This document shows positions 39,048 through 51,784 of a stretch of 64,000 nt of DNA, piece by piece. Source of the DNA: Crotophaga sulcirostris. Taxonomy: Eukaryota; Chordata; Aves; Cuculiformes; Crotophagidae. The stretch covers positions 1,637,401 to 1,701,400 of the forward strand of contig VYZB01000057.1 of the NCBI GenBank assembly GCA_013397455.1, in the 5' to 3' direction. Below the pieces are notes generated by a model that did not search any database, was not told the origin of the DNA, and was given only the letters and a program-made list of their open reading frames with translations. Positions within the stretch are counted from its first letter, which is position 1. Each line of letters starts with the position of its first letter. Position numbers and translations under genes: made by a program.

Positions 39048-39440
39048 TATCCTAGAATAGTTTCAGCGGGAAGGGACCTCTAAGGTTCCCCTGCTTATCT
39101 GTTAAAAACCATCATCAGTTTTACATATTTTTCCCTCCCTAGTAAGAGTTTCCTTTGTTACAACTTGCATACAACTCTTGTATGTTCACAGATACCTTTG
39201 AGAAGAGTCTGGCTCTATCTTCTCTATTTCTAGTCCTTAGGTAGCCGATCGATTAGTGATTAGCATCTTTTTTTTGTTCAGGGTGAATAAGTAGAACTCC
39301 TTCAGTCTCCCCTCATATATCATATTCTACAGGCTCCTAACCATCAGTTTGACAATGCCTTTCCATACACTGTCAATGTCTCTTTCTATTTTCTTTGGGT
39401 AATCCAATGGCATTACAGCCTATGCTGTTCTGTACACTAA
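39048..39440 (-). mobile_element. CR1 LINE, decayed 3' portion
   Basis: The plus strand begins with CCTAGAATAGTTTCAGCGGGAAGGGACCTCTAAGG, a diverged CR1 3' end in reverse orientation. It then follows the reverse-complemented C-terminal coding region: TTTGTTACAACTTGCAT, GAGAAGAGTCTGGCTCTATCTTCTC, CTCCTTCAGTCTCCCCTCATAT and CTGTCAATGTCTCTTTCT occur in CR1 order. The segment corresponds to the end of ORF2 plus the 3' untranslated region. It is 5'-truncated, with many stops and indels, so it is an old inactive insertion. The inner (5') limit near 39440 is approximate. Confidence 0.75.
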
Positions 39441-42159
39441 TATAGCGTAAACTGTCATAACTGCTATTGTTAAGAAACTGTTATGTTCCATACTAGTGAA
39501 ATATTAGCTAATCCAGTGAATTGTATTCTCAATGAAGTGTGTTTCAAAGAAACACTAAGACATGTTTGTTCTTTCATGAGTTTACCTCTTTGCAGGAGAG
39601 TAAATTATACACATAATTTCTATTTTTGCTTGTTTGTCCACCTCAGACTGTATTACCATATAATAGTTACCATCACAATATAGTTAACCAATATTCAAGT
39701 AAGACACCTTGCTGTGGATAACAGCCTTTCCTGTGGACATGTAAGAGACTCGTTTCTTGAATGTGCATAAATTTGACCCAAGAAACCATCATCTCTCATT
39801 CTCAGAAATCATATTTCTGGCAAGGTAATATTGAGAAGATTCTCTGCAGCAAGGGTCTATAAAAAATGAATGGATTGACCATATAAGTCTTCAGCTTCCC
39901 ACTTTCCCCTATCTTCTCTCTGACATGATCAGCTCAATTTAACACCATGTGTGGTTGGAAGTACCCAAAGCAGCAAAGAACAATACAGGTGGCAGAAGGT
40001 TCTCAGGTGCTCTGAAAATAACAATGCTCTGTTGACACTGTATTTAAACTGAGCTAAACTGAGCATCTTTCCACTCTTTTCTCTATATATTTTTCAGTGT
40101 TGGCAGATATTATGTCCTGGATTTTCTTTCAATCACTAGTTCATACTGACTACCAAGATTCCTGGCTTGGTTGGTGGGCTGAGGGACATGATTCTTGCAA
40201 AGACAGACCCTTCTTCCTGCAAAAGATTGCCTATTATACTGGAATATATACCTTTCTTAGGTATGATTTCCTTCCAGATGTAGCATGACACAAAAGAAAG
40301 AGTAAGTTTCTTTCTGCTAACAGCAGTAGCAGCTCTTGGGGAATGGTTCTGCACATCCATTTCTTTGCACAAAGTCTGACTGGGTGGAGCAGAGACGGTA
40401 CGGTAAAGGCTTCCTAGCACTTTGATAGAAGTATTTTTCTATACTCATATGAACTGAAAGAAAGATGCAAGGTCCTGTCAGAGATTTCTGTAGAACAGTA
40501 CAAGTTCATGCTGCCTCCCATGCTTTTTTTATTCTTTTTTGCTTCTTGGAGTGTGTTAAAAATATCAAACAAAGAAAATATTTGCTGTATTCATCTGATT
40601 TTCCCACTTTTTTTGGTAGTTCTCCTGCCCTTGGGCACCCCAAACCTATCTGATATCAGAATGATGTCCTACGGTTAGGAGCCTCCATACTGACAGGAGC
40701 CTATCAGCCTGATCTTATCCTGGCCCATCTTTTCTAGATCCTCACAAAGCTAAGCAGTCTAACATAAAGCATCAGTCCTGATTTAAAACCATATTCTTGC
40801 CAACTGGACTAATTTTTGGAAAAAGCACAGTCATTTGGGAGGTCAAATACTGTAATTGTAGCCATATCACATTAGTTTAATTAAAAGTAAGTGAAGACTC
40901 TAAAACCAAACATTTCAATATAGTACAAAGCAATACCAGGGCACTATTTAACGCTAAAAAATAGGAGAAAGTGCCAAAACCTGAACTGAACTACCTGCAG
41001 AAGAAAAACACAAAATAAGCACAAAATTCAATGTTGTAGTTTACTTAAACAAATCTAAAACCCTTGCATATAATGGCCAGATGTTGTTTCTACAATGACA
41101 TATAGTTTTTACAAAGGATTCTTCTGGTATGATTTATCTTATTTGTTGGAGAAAAAGGTCTTTGCTTCCACAGGTTCCATCCCCTCCTAGCTCCTGTCCC
41201 ATCCTCACTTCTGCAACCACTTCTGTCACCAATCTCACCCAGCAAACTGGCAGGTACATAGCATGAACTTTTCTCCTCTGATGAGAGAGGTGCTGGTTCT
41301 GTCCCAGCTGTCTGTCCCAGTTTTCTGTGTTGTACAATTCTTTCATAACAAAACAAAACCAAAACTGGAGAGAATAAAAAGTGCAAACAATCTGAATTGC
41401 TTGATATTGAGGTCAGGTATAGTTCCCAAGACTCACCAGGGAACAGAACAGAAAGCTGCTGTACATAAACCTCCCCAAAGAGCAAGAACTACATATGAAA
41501 GATTTTTATTAGATGATGTTTTAAAGTGTCCCTAGGTGCAATACAAGCTTTTATTTTTTTATGTGTTCAAACAGCGAAATTGCAAAAGAATGTGACTGTA
41601 ATATGCCATGTGTCAATAATTCAAAAAAAAGAAAGCTGATAAAAATTAACAATCAGAAAATAACAAGTAGCTATATGTCAAGAGCTGCATTATTAAAACA
41701 AGAAGAAACTCTACTGCCTGCATATCATGAATATCACAAAATAACAAGGCAAGAGTCATTATGCCGTTTGAGCACCTTACACTTTTATGAGCCTGTTAGC
41801 CTCAAAGTGTCAATGGAGGCAATGATTATCCTCTGAGCATCAATGGAAGTAGCACTGCTACCCCCACCAGCTCTTGTTCATTATTGTTTGTTTTTACCAT
41901 ATTTTACAATGTGTTCTAAACTTTTGCAAGCCAGGAATAAAATAGTTGACAACAGCTCAGCTTCTTGCCAAAGCAAGATATCATATAGCCTAGGATTAGC
42001 CATGACATATTCATTATGATTGTTAATCCATTCTCCAACAGCCATGATTCAAGATATTATAATAAACACAGTAGACTCACGAAGAGACAGAAAGACAATG
42101 TCTTCTTATGTGTTTGTTTGGGGTTTTTTTCAACAACTCATTCTATACAGGCAGAACCT
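39441..42159. other. Non-coding sequence, no gene seen
   Basis: Several frames of 60-130 codons overlap on both strands near 41.1-41.8 kb without any recognisable domain. No transposon was recognised. Confidence 0.45.
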
Positions 42160-42192
42160 GTTCAGGACTTTGTGTTCAGGACTCTGTTCAGG
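42160..42192. repeat. GTTCAGGACT short repeat, 3 copies
   Basis: GTTCAGGACT occurs at 42160 and 42174, and a truncated GTTCAGG follows at 42186. The copies are separated by short T/G-rich spacers. This is a small local duplication. Confidence 0.7.
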
Positions 42193-42285
42193 TTTTGATT
42201 GGGAGTATGAAGGTTCATGCAGCAAATTTGCCCATTTCTTAGAGGAAGGATTCCATGGCTGCAAGGTCATACATGTTCACTGAAG

Positions 42286-42299
42286 GTTGCCATAGTAAC
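42286..42299 (+). promoter_or_regulatory. RFX X-box motif
   Basis: GTTGCCATAGTAAC matches the X-box consensus GTNRCC-N(0-3)-RGYAAC exactly, with a 2-base spacer. RFX family factors bind this imperfect palindrome, notably in promoters and enhancers of ciliary genes. No promoter or CpG island is next to it, so if functional it would be a distal element. Chance occurrence is possible. Confidence 0.4.
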
Positions 42300-45200
42300 T
42301 ATGTATTGATTCATTAGATACCGGAGTTTGTTCTGAAGCCCAGCCAAGGCAGGATATTGTCCTACTGTAATTGTATTTCTCTGCACTCAGTCTTCAGTGG
42401 CTAACTGATTCTGAATGCAGAGAACAAAATCACAGTGATGTCTCACTTGTGCAAGGCAAAAAAGGAAAAAGGGAGAGGAAGGAAGCCCAGAGAAAGAACA
42501 AAAATAACTACATAATGTTGAAGGGTGCACAATGCATGTGTCATGGGAGAAGAGTAAAAAAGGGGGAGGGGAAAAGCTGTTCTGATGTTGACTATGATGC
42601 ACTGAGTCAGTAAATTCACTTTAGAATGGCTCGAGCATAAATGTGCTCCTTCCTGATCTGAGCTGAAACCAATGCTGTTATGACATGGTGAATCCATAAA
42701 CCCAATAGCTGGTTATGGAAAACAAAGAGACAAATATGTGCTCTTTCAAGTTGCTGGCAGTAGAAATGCTTTTGTAGAAAAGCTGCAGCCTGGAGGGATA
42801 AATCTATAGCGTCCATGAACAATATAGTATTATTTTATAGTATTATAAGTATAATGTATTATCATTCTGACCTCTCCGTTTATGCAGTATTTGAAGAACT
42901 GTGGAGTAAGCATTGATTATAGTCAAGGAAGCACCCTAGTAGTATGCACACATTCACAGACATTTCCAAATTTCTGTTTGTCTTCTTAGCTAAATATGGA
43001 AAAAATCAACATGTAATAAAATGTCACTATGTAAAAGCAGATTTTGGTTTCTGATTTTGTATGGGCTGAGATACATAAACTTTGATAAAAAAGATATTAA
43101 TTTAGCTTATGTTCGTTATTTACATTAGTATACCCTTGACTGGAATCAATTCCATGTCCATCCATGCTATAATCAATCTTTTCTATTCCTTTAACCAGAA
43201 GGAGGTCCTGTTCCTGATCAACAGTCACATTTCCATTTCAAAGTCATATTCAGCTTGCTAGTGAAAGGGGTCCCTTCCAAGAGGTCTTGCATTACTCATT
43301 CAAAATAAACCAGTATATGTAATATTAAAAGCATGTGGTATATAGAAAAGGACAAGTATTATGGGATTTTTCTGCTTGTTTTCTGATAAGCTCTCAATTT
43401 CTGCCTTTCATTCAGGAAGTTACTGTTCCATCACAGAACAGATAACCAAGCAAAGCCTGTCACCACCTCAGAACTTTGGTGAACTGCAAAAGCACCATCT
43501 TTTTGCATGGAATAAGAAAATTATCTTCAGGAGGCTGCACCAAACGAGACTTCACATTCTCTTTTCAGCAGATCCATCACCCAAACAAACCTCAACCTCC
43601 AATCAGTAAGGAAAACCACTGTGCAGGCTCCTGCCCATCATCAGGGCAGGAGAATTCAATTTTAACAAACATTATGACAAATTTATCCTTGCGTTGACAG
43701 TAACAGACATCTATATCCCCATTCCTCAGTGCAGAGCTTATAAAACTGACATAAAAATTGAGAATTGCCTGTTGCTGACAAACATTGAACACTATAATTT
43801 TCTGAATGTCACATAAAAATCAGTAGATTGCAAAAAGAAGTTAAAATATGAAATATTAAAATTCTGTTATTTAATTATTGTTCTTTCAAAGATGATCCTG
43901 GTTTTCTGCTACTGGTAGTCAACAATTTAGTGATTTATCTATTCTTCATAGGTACATAACAGCAGATATTAGCAAAATTTTTATAAATATTATGTTTTAC
44001 CCTCACAATCCTGCGTTGACCTTTGTATGATCAGAGAGGCATTGTGTCACGTCACAGAATTAAAGATTGTGACCAACTGCTACAGCTAGGTTTCGGTGTT
44101 ATCCACTTCCTCATAAGCTATTTATTAAATTTAGAGGGAGGGGGATGTCTCTTCTACTGTTATTAGGTTTACTGGCTCACCTTTTTTCTTCTGAAGACTA
44201 GTCTGTTACGTACAACTGCCATTTATCTGAGCTTGTGAAGACTGTGTGTATGTGAGCATTACCTGATGGGCAGAAAGAGACTGTGTGAGCTGTTTGTGCT
44301 TCCATGACAGCAAGCGCCATGAGGACTTGTGTTTGCTTTACTTGCCCTCTGTCCTCTTCATATCAGAGTGACATGACCTTTTCAAGCACAAAAAGGAACG
44401 TGCAGCCAGAACTTCCCTGATTTATCGATCTTGCCACTCAGATGCCTTCCTCTTGGATTTCCTGTGACACCAGGTCTTTACAGCTGAAACTCCCACAGGG
44501 ACTGAATGGAGTACCCATGATGAACCTCTCCCAAAAGCCATCCACTGAACTCCTCTGGTTAAGGAATATCAGACTGAGTTTCCAGGAGACACTGGGTGGG
44601 ATGATAGCTTGTGAATGATGTCAGGGTGGCAAAGTTTAGATCATGTCTCCCACATACCGCCCCAACCACTGGGAAAAAGAGTACATGTCATCCTACCCGA
44701 AAAGTACCCTTCCTGGTGATGTCTTGTATGGGTTAGGGTGCTCCAGAGGTGTCTGTGGAGCAGTGATGTTTTGACATGCAAACATCAGCGATGCCACATT
44801 GACAGTGTGCACGCACTCCTCCACAGCCCTCAGCAAGACACATCCTTTGGGACCAGACAGCAACTGATGATGCCCTTACCTGCATGTCTGCTTCAGGCAG
44901 CTAATTACCATGACTATATTCCTATGTAAATTAAGCTCTTCGCTTTCCTTGGATGGCTTATTATTTCTGGTAAATTTCCTCTTCCATTTAAAATAAGACT
45001 TTTAAAATTTCTATAGTCTTGTGAGAAATATTAGAGAACCACAGAACCGCATTTGTGCAGTGATGAGTGAATATGAAATCTTCTGAGAAAGCTCAAACAC
45101 AGATCCTTCTTAAAGGTGAAGAGGGCAGGGGGAAAGATCAGTTGTGCAAATGTGAATTCCAGCCTATATTAATGTGCACCAACAGCTCATAGTTATTTAA

Positions 45201-46919
45201 AAACTCGTAAGAAAATACTGAAGAGGAAAAGCAATGCACAATCTTACCCATTTCTGTGTTTGCAAGCATAGATTCTAGTCATCTTTTCACATGTTGTTAA
45301 ATAGCTGGGCATTTTCTAGGCCTGATAGCACATCCTCCTGCCAGCTACTTTTCATGTGCTCTCACTGCAGAAAATCTTCCAATAACACAGGAACAATAAG
45401 TAATTTGAATTCAAAGGTTAAGGAAACATCTTTGAAAATCTGAGCTGTGTGTTTCAGCATAAAGGCAACACTTCTAAGGATCAAGAGCTGAAATTCAGTG
45501 ATCATTTTATGCAGGAACTGGGTGGCAGGGCAAAAAATAGAAGATATCACTCTCTCTTCCAAAAAACGTGCTCTAAAACATCAGGGAAGAAACAGAACTA
45601 CAATTAAGTCATGCTTAACAACAAGTTATATTTTTTTTACCAACCTGATCTGCAATATTGATCATAGGGCTGAATTTAGGTCAGCTCTCCCCACAGTCAT
45701 TCATCACGCTCATCTTGTATCTTAAACACATCGGTGTAGAAAATAGCTTTTAATTTTATTACTACTCACAAACACTGTCAATGAAAGGATCAGAGAACAT
45801 GCATATGTAAGTGAGCATGGAAATAAGATTTAGGGGTTGCAGTCACTGATCTCAGGGCACCAGCATTCAGAGTTATGAATGAGCACCATTTCAGCATCAT
45901 TTTAAATGTGGGTTTGATTATTATATTTTTTTCCCAGAATACTGACCTGACCGTTAGCATAGATTAAGAAAGGGTCAAAGGACCTGCGAAAAGACTTTTC
46001 TCCTAATAGCGCTAATTCCAGGATGCAATGCAAACAACCTCTGTTCTGTTCTAGGTGCTAATTCAGCTACATAACTTTTAGGAATGATAGATGATGAGTG
46101 ACGAATGATGGCTGTATGAATCAAGGGGTCATTATAACCACTATAGTTCTTGATCTGTAATTTTTTTAAAATATATTTCTGGACTTATCTTCAAATCAGT
46201 GATGAAAAAGCAGACCAGTAATCAATGTAAATAGCAATCAAAATGTAAGGCTGTCCCCATAACATCTGAAAATATACCTTTCTACTTTGGGGGCCAAATG
46301 TCTTGCTCAGTACTGTGGTTACCATTTATTACCTCACAATGAACCAGCACCAGCCCATTCAAGACAGACATTTTAGACACTGAAATGCTATGTCTATTCT
46401 TGTATGGCATTCTCAGAAAGAAATATTTTCCACTGTGATCATTTTGAAAGGAGCAGGATGAAATGATGAGGTAGAATTAGTATCTGCTACTGACCATTTG
46501 AACAAAAAGAGAAGTGATAAATTCATTCTTACAGGATCAAATAGTTAAGCATGTTTAAAATTCCTGCCATTACCCCTAGGAATAATATGTGCTTTGAAAA
46601 TATTCTGTCACATCATAGCAGTTTTACAGTAGTAAAATTTATTTATCAATGAAGTTAATAAATTTTATGAAAAAAACATCTCCTACGGCAAAATAATAAA
46701 TCATTCAAACTTGAAAATACGATTTCCACAATACTATCTTCCAACACAATGTAATGAGCATTCACGGAATCACAAATGTGCACAGGCAAACACAGACTGT
46801 TTCTTTAGAGGAATAAAGATAATAAATGAAGGCAATTGCTGTGCTTAATGCAATTTTTTGCCATTTGAACATGTAAGTGAATAAAGCCTAGGCAGCAACA
46901 GCCAGAAATACTTTGGTCT
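42300..46919. other. Non-coding sequence, no gene seen
   Basis: Mostly AT-rich unique sequence. The part at about 44.2-44.9 kb is more GC-rich and might hide an old repeat, but no family is recognised. Open frames are short and lack domains. Confidence 0.45.
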
Positions 46920-46950
46920 TGTGAAGGTCAAAAAATGTGAAGGTCAAAAA
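46920..46950 (+). repeat. 15-bp direct duplication carrying AGGTCA half-sites
   Basis: TGTGAAGGTCAAAAA is present twice, at 46920 and 46936, with one A between. Each copy contains AAGGTCA, the extended half-site bound by monomeric nuclear receptors such as ERR, SF1 or LRH1. The 16-base period places the half-sites on nearly the same helical face. It may be a recent slippage duplication without function. Confidence 0.75.
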
Positions 46951-49492
46951 TATGATTAATCTTTTTAGCTAGGTCCTACTTTGAATAAAAAGACTGCTTA
47001 CCATAGTTTTAAGTTAGCTCTTGTTATACACAATAGGCAAAATGCATAAAACTGTGGCAAAATGTTTTTAAAATACAACTTTGAGATGCAAACTGGAGGT
47101 GAGGTAACGCAAAGAACAGAACAAAGAGGGCTGAGGCGACACCATATTAAAAGAAATAAGTTGTATTGAAGTGAATAGAGAAATAAAGGGTCTTCAGTCT
47201 GAAGCTTTACCTTTGATTAATTCAACTGCATCCTTAATTTGCTAATTGGATGATTTCATGATATGTTGTAGTGGGACACTGACAGATGGCATTGCACTCA
47301 TGTCAATTAATCCTAGTAGCATTTTTAAATAAGGCATAGATCTGGTTATCCCTACTCTGGTAGTCATTTCTCTGAAAACTTAAGACTGAAATAGCTTGAG
47401 CCTCAGTATTTGGAAGACAAAAATGATTAATATCCAAGCAGTTCTAAATAGCATTTAATTGCTTGTTTCTAGGAAATAGCTTTTAAGTAAAGCTATTTTA
47501 TGACATTGACTGATAGTGTCTACTTTTTAGTTAACACCTTTAGTAAGGATAGAAATACACATCTAAGTTTACATCTTTTTATTATATCCCGTACAAAGGT
47601 AACACATGAAATTTAAATAGTTGATAGTGCGAAGTCTCCAAAGAAGAGCAGGAAAAAGCTCCAATAGATCCATGACAGGAAAACTACATTTCTACTGGTT
47701 CTTGTTCGTTTTTCTTCTCTATTTTTAACATCTCAAAAGTGCATGTGCAGGAGCAGCTGTCTTTTTGGATAGTGATGTAAATGATAAAATATTTGACTGC
47801 TACTCTGAGTTTTCAGGGAATTTGCATTTTTTTATACCAAAGAATGAAATGTATGTTGATTTATCCTACTGAAATAATCCAGGTAAGGTCTTTGCTAAAA
47901 CCTTGCTGAACTATTCCATGAGAAAGAATTTGATACTCACTCTGATTTAGGTTACTTAAAAATAAACGCAAGGGAAGTCAGGGTTCAGTGTTGTACATGC
48001 TGTCTTGTCCTTTTTGTCTCACTTGGTAGTTTAAATTGGTGGAAAAGTCCAGGTGGTTTGCTTGTAAGTCACACATGAAAACAAATTTAGATATTGCCAT
48101 AGTCAGAAAAAACATTTTGCTAAGATCACTTTTCACAGTCAAGCCCCTTAAGTTCTTACAGGAAATCAATGGTTATTTCAGACAAAAGCCATAAAGAATG
48201 TTATGGAAATTGCTATACTTGATCAGAAAGTTTGATTCTGCCACAGGCTTCTTCAAGGCCTGGACAAACCCAGGAAGAGACAATAATAATAATAAAAATA
48301 GCCTTTTCTTTTGTATTTCTTAGCCTGTGATGTAACCCTCCAGTAAAGAGTACTTAAGCAAAAAATAACTAGGCTGTGTAAGATCTTGGGCCGGGTCTTT
48401 AGGGATGCTGGGACACATCACTTAAAATAAGTATGTCCAATGTCTAGAATTACCTCAGATCAGTTAATGTCTCTAGAAGTTACTGTAATTGAAATAACAA
48501 ATTTATTTCTGTTTTTTGACGGGAAATCTCTAGGTCAGGGTAGTACGTGCAACTGAATTAGGAATGCATGTCGACCAATTGCAAAATAGATAAGAGAAAA
48601 AAATAATTAGTCTTGCTTTTGAAATCTAAGATGCATTTAGAATAGAACACGCTTTCTTAAAATAAGAGGCTGCATTCTTTGCTCTTTGATAGTTTATGGT
48701 CCCACTGAAGGCTCAGATTATATGACTCCATACATACAAATTGGATTTGTGGCAGCAAAAAAGAGTGAAAAGACCTTTTTTTCTTTAGTTTTATAAGGCC
48801 CAAAGTCATGAGATTCTAACATTATTCCAACTACCGAATTTGTTGACTAGTGACCAATGCCAAAAGGCCGAATTATCACTTCTAGATAAAAGCTGTGAAA
48901 TAGTTTTCATAGCTAATGAAAGGGGAAGATTGTTTTTATCCTGACCGTGAAAGCATTGACCCGAATCTGTATTTTCATTTACTCTTCTTCAGTCCATATG
49001 AAATGCTAAATACCTTGCTTCTTAAAAAGTAATAGTGGATCCCATATGAAATAAACAGTCTCCTTTCATACTTTTTCTTCTTTCTTATTGACACTGCTTC
49101 TTCTAGAGGTTGATAGAATTACAGCAGATCAGCAGGATAGGCATCCTTTTTTGATCTCATGCATTGTAACTTCAGGTCATATGTAGGGATTTGCACTTGA
49201 AGTCTCTTATTACCATATTGATTAGTAACATTTTATAGTCTTCTACACTGTTGTATAAAACAATTGCTATTTTACAATGATCTATACATAATTCATATGG
49301 TAATAATAAAATAATGTATTATGCAGGCAACTAGGATAAATCTGCCTGAGAAGCCTGGAACAGCTGAATTTGGACACAGAGAGGAAGATATTGCCAACTC
49401 TGAAACTTGAATCTTATAGTACCTAGTTAATCTTTGCCCCTTTTGCTGGTGAATTTCTGACTAACACATTGGATGGGAGTATTCTTTGCTAG
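46951..49492. other. Non-coding sequence, no gene seen
   Basis: AT-rich unique sequence with no recognisable exon, RNA or transposon. An ATTA-rich block near 47.2-47.3 kb resembles conserved non-coding texture but is weaker than the ones flagged elsewhere. Confidence 0.45.
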
Positions 49493-50531
49493 GTAAAACA
49501 CTGGTTGGTTGATCAGTCACAAAGAATGGTAGCGAATTCAGTTAAATCTAGTTATTGGCAAGACAAGTGATGTTCCTCTGGGTTCAGTGCTGGAGTTGGT
49601 TCTGTTTAATATATTTATCAATGATCTGGACAAGGGAATTGAGTGCACCCTCAGTAAGTTTGCAGTTGATGCCAGGTTGTGTGGGAGTGTTGATCAGTTT
49701 AAAGGAAGGAAGGCTCTACAGAGGGATCTGGACAGGATGGATCAATGGGCTGGGGCCATCTGTATGGGGTTCAACAAGGCTAAGTGTCAGATCCTGGACT
49801 TGGGTCAAAACAATCCCATGCAACACTACGGGCTTGGGGATGAATGGCTGGAAAGCTGACTGTTGGAAAACGACCTGGGGCTGCTGGTTGACAGCCAGCT
49901 GGATATGAGTCAGCAGTGCACCAAGGCAGCCAAGATGTCCAATAGCATCCTGGCTTGTGTCAGAAATGGTGTGGCCAGCAGGAGCAGGGAAGCGATTATC
50001 CCCTTGTCCTCAGTGCTGGTGAAACCACACCTCAAATACTGTGTTCAGTTTGAGGTCCCTCACTACAAGAAGCATATTGAGGTGCTGGAGCATGTCGAGA
50101 GAAGGACAATGAAGCTGGTGAAGGGTCTGGGGAGCAAGTCTCGTGAGAAGCAGCTGAGTGGACTGGGGTCGTTTAGTCTGGAGAAAAGGAAGCTGAGGGG
50201 AGACCTAATCACTCTTTACAACTACCTGAAAGGAGATTGTTTCAAGGAAGGTGCTGTTCTCTTCTACCAAGTAACAAGTGACAGGATGAGAGGAAGTGAC
50301 CTCGAGTTGCAACAGGCAGGTTTAAACTAGTTATTAGGAAATATTAAATCAACGAAAGGGTTGTCAAGTATTGGAACAGGCTACCCAGGGAAGTGACAGA
50401 GTCACCATCCCTGAGGGTATTTAAAAGACATGTAGATGTGGCACTCAGGGACATAGTTTAGTGGTGAACTTGATGATGCTGGATTTACAGTTGGACTCAA
50501 TGATCTTAAAGGTCTTTTCCAACATAAATGT
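49493..50531 (+). mobile_element. CR1 LINE, RT palm to 3' end, inactive
   Basis: The element starts within reverse transcriptase. The frame used at 49563-50330 reads [23 protein letters not shown], then [69 protein letters not shown] and RRTMKLVKGLGSKSREKQL. It continues through FSLEKRKLRGDLITLYNYLKGDC to VTSDRMRGSDLELQQ. These are the palm, thumb and C-terminal motifs of CR1 ORF2 in order. It is disabled by a TGA at 49857-49859, an upstream frameshift near 49550, a stop at 50330 before the usual C-terminus, and loss of one catalytic aspartate (FADD to FAVD). The 3' end, GTTGGACTCAATGATCTTAAAGG then TCTTTTCCAACATAAATG, closes the copy at about 50531. The terminal octamer repeats are not preserved. 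Confidence 0.93.
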
Positions 50532-51549
50532 CCCAGAGTCAAATAACCCTCATCATCTACCTAAACATATTCCATTCCAATATAACACATTGACATATCA
50601 TGTGGTCATGTTAATTAACAGATGTAACCCACACATCTTCTGAATCACAGCAAATACTTCAAATTTCCGTTATTGCAACCACCATTGCTGAAACAATGAG
50701 CTAGATTTTTCAGGAGCGTGGGTTTTTATTAACACCAATACTGTTATCAAAACCATTTAGACTGTTAATATTATTCATATCAATATCACTAGTCACTTGC
50801 CAATGGAAAAAATAAGCTTTATTTATCTCAGTCACCCACCATCAGTAGTAAGTGAAGGAAAAGCAATCACTGGGAAAAGTACATAATAAGATCTGGTGCA
50901 TTCACTGAAGTACATGCACATTTCATTTCTGCATTTCCTACACTTTCTTCTGGGTTTTCCAGTAAAAGCCAAAACGAAAACAAACAAAAAAAACCCCTAA
51001 AACCACAATAGCAAACATAAGGCTGTCTGATGTAATATTGACAAAGTTGATCTGCATTGACCTAATACTTCATGGATAATCAAAGCTGCAGAAGAGGAAA
51101 AGCAGCTCTTTATATGCAATCTCTAAATGAAAGCAGTAAGTATTTGTGACGTTATACAGACTCTTCTGGGGGAAGATTACTAGTAGAAATAAAAAGAGGT
51201 TTCATATCACTGCAGTAAATTAGAAAATACGAAGGCAAATTAAGCATAACTAGTTTGGGCGAGTAACTTTATTTGCAGTCACATAGCATTGAAATCTTTC
51301 AGTAATTTCCCTGCCTAGGCAATTAAAAAGGATTTTTTTTAAACTAAGTGATAAGAAGTTGTATGAGATGAAGGCTAATGATGCAGTCCTTTCTGGAGGC
51401 CTTTGAACACAGAAACTTTGTTTGAGCTTTATGATAGGGCAGATATGTTTCAGCTAAAGTTACTATAGAGAAGAAAATTCCTTGCACAAAGTTGGGGCAG
51501 AAGATCTGGGACGTTAAGCTTTCTCACCACAGCTCTGTCAACACCAACA
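50532..51549. other. Non-coding sequence, no gene seen
   Basis: Unique AT-rich sequence between the CR1 copy and the gap, with a short A-rich tract near 50.97-51.0 kb. Nothing recognised. Confidence 0.5.
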
Positions 51550-51784
51550 NNNNNNNNNNNNNNNNNNNNNNNNNNNNNNNNNNNNNNNNNNNNNNNNNNN
51601 NNNNNNNNNNNNNNNNNNNNNNNNNNNNNNNNNNNNNNNNNNNNNNNNNNNNNNNNNNNNNNNNNNNNNNNNNNNNNNNNNNNNNNNNNNNNNNNNNNNN
51701 NNNNNNNNNNNNNNNNNNNNNNNNNNNNNNNNNNNNNNNNNNNNNNNNNNNNNNNNNNNNNNNNNNNNNNNNNNNNNNNNNNNN
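51550..51784. other. Assembly gap (235 N)
   Basis: A continuous run of N. Any apparent open frame spanning it is an artefact. The flanks are ordinary AT-rich sequence, so the reason for the gap cannot be deduced. Confidence 1.

Noticed and set aside
41090..41836. Cluster of 70-131-codon frames on both strands
   Set aside because: The frames overlap one another, have no domains, and give no consistent gene structure.
43262..43290. GGGTCCCTTCCAAGAGGTC as a CR1 3' end
   Set aside because: A short match that lacks the order of flanking CR1 motifs.
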